NCBI GenBank assembly: GCA_002733575.1
Contig: NVWB01000010.1
Location: forward strand, 1-64,000
Length of the DNA stretch: 64,000 bases
Source: Blastopirellula sp.
GTDB lineage: Bacteria > Planctomycetota > Planctomycetia > Pirellulales > Pirellulaceae
Reading direction: 5' to 3'
Shown piece by piece: positions 60,889 to 64,000 of the stretch (its first letter is position 1; the number at the start of each line of letters is the position of its first letter). Below the pieces are notes generated by a model, which made no database searches, was not told the DNA's origin, and saw only the letters and a list, made by a program, of their open reading frames with translations. The translations under genes and the position numbers were made by a program.

Positions 60889-63573
60889 ATGACAATCGAT
60901 TTGTTATTCACTCCTTCTGGACGAATCACGATACAACAAACGGAAGGCAAGCCAGATAGCCATTCTAACAAAATTATCAAAGCATTCGAGTCGTGTCCGG
61001 CTGAAGGGCTCATAACACTGACAACGCATCCTTTGAATTCTTCGCTGGCACCCTCGTTCGCGTACTGGCGTGCTTTTGCTGGTCGTTACTTGACGCTTCT
61101 CTGTCACAATCCAGAGGGCACAGGAGATGATCTTGAGAAGATTCCGCCGCCGGAAGCTGCCGAACTATCGACGATGTTACTGAACGTGCCCCCGATGCCT
61201 GGTGCCGAGTACATTTCGGCCGACAGCCTGAAAGACATTTGGCAAGAACTCGACGAGTGGGTTCATGCCAAAGTGGCCGCGAATAAAACAGGGCTCTCTG
61301 GTTTTTTCCAGCAATGGGCCCCGCTTTGGCATCAAGTTGGGCGTGTCTGTTTTCATCTTGCAGAGAACCGAGGCGACCCTGATTACCCCTTCGCTTTCTT
61401 GGCGACTTACTCTCCGAGTGTATCTCAGAGTGGTCGTGTGCAATACCAGCCTTTGAGTAAAGCACTTCAACATTACGCTGGTGCGAAGAACAAAAAGACT
61501 CTGATCAAACTTCTCTCACCCGTTCATTTGGCAGCGGAAGCAAGTTCGCTTGTTCAAGAGATGGTTGAATCATCCGACATCTATCAGCCGCTGGCTTGGT
61601 CTCCGAAGCAAGCACATCAATTTCTGCAAGATGTTCCACTGTTAGAAGAAAGTGGAATTTTGGTTCGTGTGCCTGACTGGTGGAAAAAACGTTCTCGTCC
61701 GATGGTCGGCGTCACGATTGGCGATACCAAAAAAAAGAATTTCGATGCAAAGAATCTGCTAGACTTCAAAGTACACTTGGCACTAGGAGACCAACAACTG
61801 AGTAAGGCAGAGTGGCGTGAGCTTATCGCAGGCGAAGAAGGTCTGGTGATGCTTCGCGGGCAATGGGTTGAAGTCGACCGAGATAAACTTACCGAAGCAC
61901 TCGAACATTGGAAGCTGGTCGAAAGTCAAATGGAGGACGGGGTCTCATTCATCGACGGCATGCGACTACTGGCAGGCGCTCCGATGGATTTGAGCGAAAG
62001 CACGCAGCACGAATCAGACGATCAACAATGGTCGTTTGTGAATGCAGGCAATTGGCTCGGTCAGATTCTCACCGATTTACGAAGCCCTCAGAATCTCAAA
62101 CAGAAAAAAGCAGGTAGCGAACTGAAAGCAACCTTGCGTGAGTACCAAGAAACCGGCGTGAACTGGCTCAGCTTTCTTTCCAGTCTAGGGCTCGGCGGGT
62201 GCTTGGCTGATGACATGGGTTTAGGCAAAACAATTCAAGTATTGGCACTTCTTTTGATGCTGAAGAAGCAGCAGAAGCAAAGCAAGCCATCGCTGCTCGT
62301 TTTGCCAGCATCGCTGTTGGGGAACTGGCAGTCTGAGATCGAACGATTTGCACCATCGCTGCGAACATGTTTTGTTCATCCGTCTCAGACCCCTAAAGAC
62401 CAACTAGCCGAACTGGCGGCCAATCCTGACAAAATGTTGAAGAACACCGATGTGGTTCTGACAACCTATGGCATGGTATTGCGCCAATCGTGGTTACTTG
62501 ATGTGAACTGGAAACTGGCCGTGCTTGACGAGGCCCAGGCGATTAAGAATCCAGGGGCTCGGCAAACGAAAGCGATCAAGCAGCTTAAGGCCGAATCTCG
62601 TATTGCCTTGACTGGTACGCCTGTCGAGAATCGGCTTTCTGATCTCTGGTCACTGTTTGACTTTATTTGCCCCGGCTTACTTGGCTCGCAGCAGAAATTC
62701 AAGAAGTTTGTCAAATCATTGGAGAATCGTGAGGACGACCGCTACGCACCACTCCGCCGTTTGGTAGGCCCTTATATTCTCAGACGCTTAAAAACAGACA
62801 AACGGGTGATTTCTGATTTGCCTGAAAAAACCGAAGTACGTGCCTATTGCGGTTTGAGTAAAAAACAGGCAGCCCTTTACACCAAAATGGTGGCCGAACT
62901 GAAGAATGCACTCAAAGGGGAAGGCGGGATCAAACGTCGCGGGTTAGTGCTGGCCTACTTGATGCGTTTTAAACAGCTATGCAACCATCCGAGCCAATTA
63001 TTGGGAGACGGAGACTTCACCGCGAAAGAAAGCGGCAAAGTGACGCGGCTCATCGAAATTTGTGAAGAGATTGCATCGCGTCAAGAGAAGGTGCTGGTCT
63101 TCACCCAATTTCGTGAGATGACCGAGCCCTTATCAAATTACTTGGCGACCGTGTTTGGACGCAGCGGCCTGATTCTGCATGGAGGAACGCCTGTTAAACG
63201 GCGAAAGAAACTGGTCGAGCAGTTTCAGCAGGAAGATGGCCCTCCGTTTTTTGTGCTCTCGCTCAAAGCAGGCGGAACAGGGTTGAACCTGACTGCCGCA
63301 TCGCATGTGATTCACTTTGATCGTTGGTGGAATCCGGCCGTCGAGAATCAGGCAACCGACCGAGCCTTTCGTATCGGGCAGAAACGCAACGTCTTGGTTC
63401 ACAAATTTGTCTGCCAAGGTACCATCGAAGAAAAAATTGATTCGCTCATCACCGATAAAAATGAACTGGCCACCAATGTACTTGAAGCTGGCAGCGAAAA
63501 AATGCTGACTGAAATGACCGATACCGAACTGATACAACTTGTCTCTCTCGACGTAGAAAGAGTAAACTTATAA
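60889..63573 (+). CDS. SNF2-family helicase
   Basis: 894 residues from the ATG at 60889 (an ATG at 60847 would add 14). The N-terminal half (to about 420) fits the SNF2-associated region found in bacterial SNF2 proteins. The helicase core has DDMGLGKT (Walker A), VLDEAQAI (DEAQ), LTGTPVENRLSDLWSLFDF and the motif V/VI block LKAGGTGLNLTAA...RAFRIGQ. It should be an ATP-dependent DNA translocase. The start of a SWIM zinc-finger gene follows after 50 nt, the usual pairing of this family. Confidence 0.92.
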   Translation: MTIDLLFTPSGRITIQQTEGKPDSHSNKIIKAFESCPAEGLITLTTHPLNSSLAPSFAYWRAFAGRYLTLLCHNPEGTGDDLEKIPPPEAAELSTMLLNVPPMPGAEYISADSLKDIWQELDEWVHAKVAANKTGLSGFFQQWAPLWHQVGRVCFHLAENRGDPDYPFAFLATYSPSVSQSGRVQYQPLSKALQHYAGAKNKKTLIKLLSPVHLAAEASSLVQEMVESSDIYQPLAWSPKQAHQFLQDVPLLEESGILVRVPDWWKKRSRPMVGVTIGDTKKKNFDAKNLLDFKVHLALGDQQLSKAEWRELIAGEEGLVMLRGQWVEVDRDKLTEALEHWKLVESQMEDGVSFIDGMRLLAGAPMDLSESTQHESDDQQWSFVNAGNWLGQILTDLRSPQNLKQKKAGSELKATLREYQETGVNWLSFLSSLGLGGCLADDMGLGKTIQVLALLLMLKKQQKQSKPSLLVLPASLLGNWQSEIERFAPSLRTCFVHPSQTPKDQLAELAANPDKMLKNTDVVLTTYGMVLRQSWLLDVNWKLAVLDEAQAIKNPGARQTKAIKQLKAESRIALTGTPVENRLSDLWSLFDFICPGLLGSQQKFKKFVKSLENREDDRYAPLRRLVGPYILRRLKTDKRVISDLPEKTEVRAYCGLSKKQAALYTKMVAELKNALKGEGGIKRRGLVLAYLMRFKQLCNHPSQLLGDGDFTAKESGKVTRLIEICEEIASRQEKVLVFTQFREMTEPLSNYLATVFGRSGLILHGGTPVKRRKKLVEQFQQEDGPPFFVLSLKAGGTGLNLTAASHVIHFDRWWNPAVENQATDRAFRIGQKRNVLVHKFVCQGTIEEKIDSLITDKNELATNVLEAGSEKMLTEMTDTELIQLVSLDVERVNL

Positions 63574-63623
63574 GCCTGTTCCGGTAGCCGGTTAAAGCCC
63601 ATTACACAGAAGGATATTTGTCA

Positions 63624-64000
63624 ATGCAGTATTATGATGACTGGGCGCCCTACGTTTCGGTAGCACAACGGCGTCTGCAAGCATTGAAGCAGATGAATGC
63701 ACTTCGGAAAAAAGGGGTCAACATTCGGCCCGTTGAAATTCAGGGGCTCAAGATTGCCAAAAAGTTCTGGGGCAAAGCTTGGTGTGACCATATCGAATCG
63801 TTCAACGATTATGAAAACCGATTGCCCCGCGGTCGCACCTATGTGCGTAATGGATCGGTCTGTCATTTGGCAATTACCAAAGGCACAGTCAAAGCAAAGG
63901 TCATGGGTTCTGACCTGTATGACATCGAGATTAAAATCGAGACACTCTCTGCGAAGCAATGGAAGGCCATAAAACAGCGTTGCTCAGGTCAAATTGGTTC
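63624..64000 (+). CDS. SWIM zinc-finger family protein, 5' part
   Basis: The ATG at 63624 (AAGGA nine nt upstream) opens a frame that continues to the window end without a stop; at least 125 residues. The start YYDDWAPYVSVAQRR and FWGKAWCDHIESFNDYENRLPRGR are typical of the N-terminal domain of SWIM proteins that accompany SNF2 helicases. The zinc-binding region itself lies beyond the window. Probably co-transcribed with the SNF2 gene. Confidence 0.85.
   Translation, partial: MQYYDDWAPYVSVAQRRLQALKQMNALRKKGVNIRPVEIQGLKIAKKFWGKAWCDHIESFNDYENRLPRGRTYVRNGSVCHLAITKGTVKAKVMGSDLYDIEIKIETLSAKQWKAIKQRCSGQIG

Noticed and set aside
1-64000. CRISPR array or cas genes
   Set aside because: No regularly spaced direct repeats and no Cas-like proteins were seen. 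The repeats present are single palindromic units.

Overview
The window looks like an accessory-rich chromosomal segment from a member of the Planctomycetota (genus not determinable here). The evidence is the combination of gene families: a DUF1501 protein next to a PSD1/DUF1549/DUF1553 cytochrome-type protein, a DUF1598 protein, a formylglycine sulfatase, a sialate-acetylesterase-type (SASA) hydrolase, a neutral-ceramidase-like protein, a YfhO-like membrane protein and many secreted lipoproteins. Base composition is moderate, operons are short, genes lie on both strands, and palindromic dispersed repeats are frequent.

Layout. 0-9 kb (minus strand): an RND/MMPL exporter, a cyclophilin, a DUF1598 secreted protein, DNA polymerase III alpha (dnaE) and an FHA protein, then a tRNA-Arg(UCG). 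9.6-13.7 kb: a run of small, poorly known minus-strand genes (lipoprotein, membrane-anchored, Cys-rich and DUF4241-like proteins) resembling an orphan immunity-type island. It also holds a 127-bp palindrome and a sulfatase-like gene start that breaks off beside it. 14-20 kb: dnaA, a YfhO-like membrane protein and a second FHA protein. 20-34 kb: a secreted metallo-beta-lactamase-fold (MBL) protein, a site-2 protease, an HDOD/degenerate-GGDEF regulator, a stand-alone M41-type peptidase domain, an oxidoreductase/ceramidase pair, an orphan two-domain ABC permease, and a methyltransferase. 33.9-36.8 kb: a GntR(YtrA-type)-ABC-permease-permease operon with a readable promoter, palindromic operator and terminator; its second permease is a tandem duplicate whose upstream region still carries the tail of the ATPase gene. 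38.3-42 kb: a membrane protein with a LolD/FtsX-like ABC pair. 43-49 kb: a methyltransferase, the DUF1501-DUF1553 pair and a mutarotase-like protein. 49.7-52 kb: a hybrid sensor kinase. 53.3-64 kb: SASA hydrolase, small lipoproteins, an XRE protein, an acyl-carrier-like lipoprotein lacking the usual serine, a TrmH-type methyltransferase, a TlpA-like lipoprotein, a sulfatase, a DMT transporter, an SNF2 helicase and the start of a SWIM zinc-finger gene that runs off the window.

The most unusual locus is 52.1-53.27 kb. A 248-residue protein gene of unknown function is followed, on the same strand, by two consecutive tRNA-like units in which the 3' half (T-arm plus 3' acceptor strand) precedes the 5' half (5' acceptor strand plus D-arm). 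A strong intrinsic terminator follows. In both units the two acceptor strands are perfectly complementary over 7 bp, and most invariant tRNA bases are present. This looks like a pair of circularly permuted tRNA genes, a format known to me from some algae and archaea but not as a standard bacterial tRNA arrangement. The protein and the RNAs may form one unit.

At least five families of short palindromic dispersed repeats are scattered through the intergenic regions. They often sit at gene ends, at the duplication junction and beside broken genes, so they probably help drive local rearrangement. All family names here come from reading motifs; no database search was possible.
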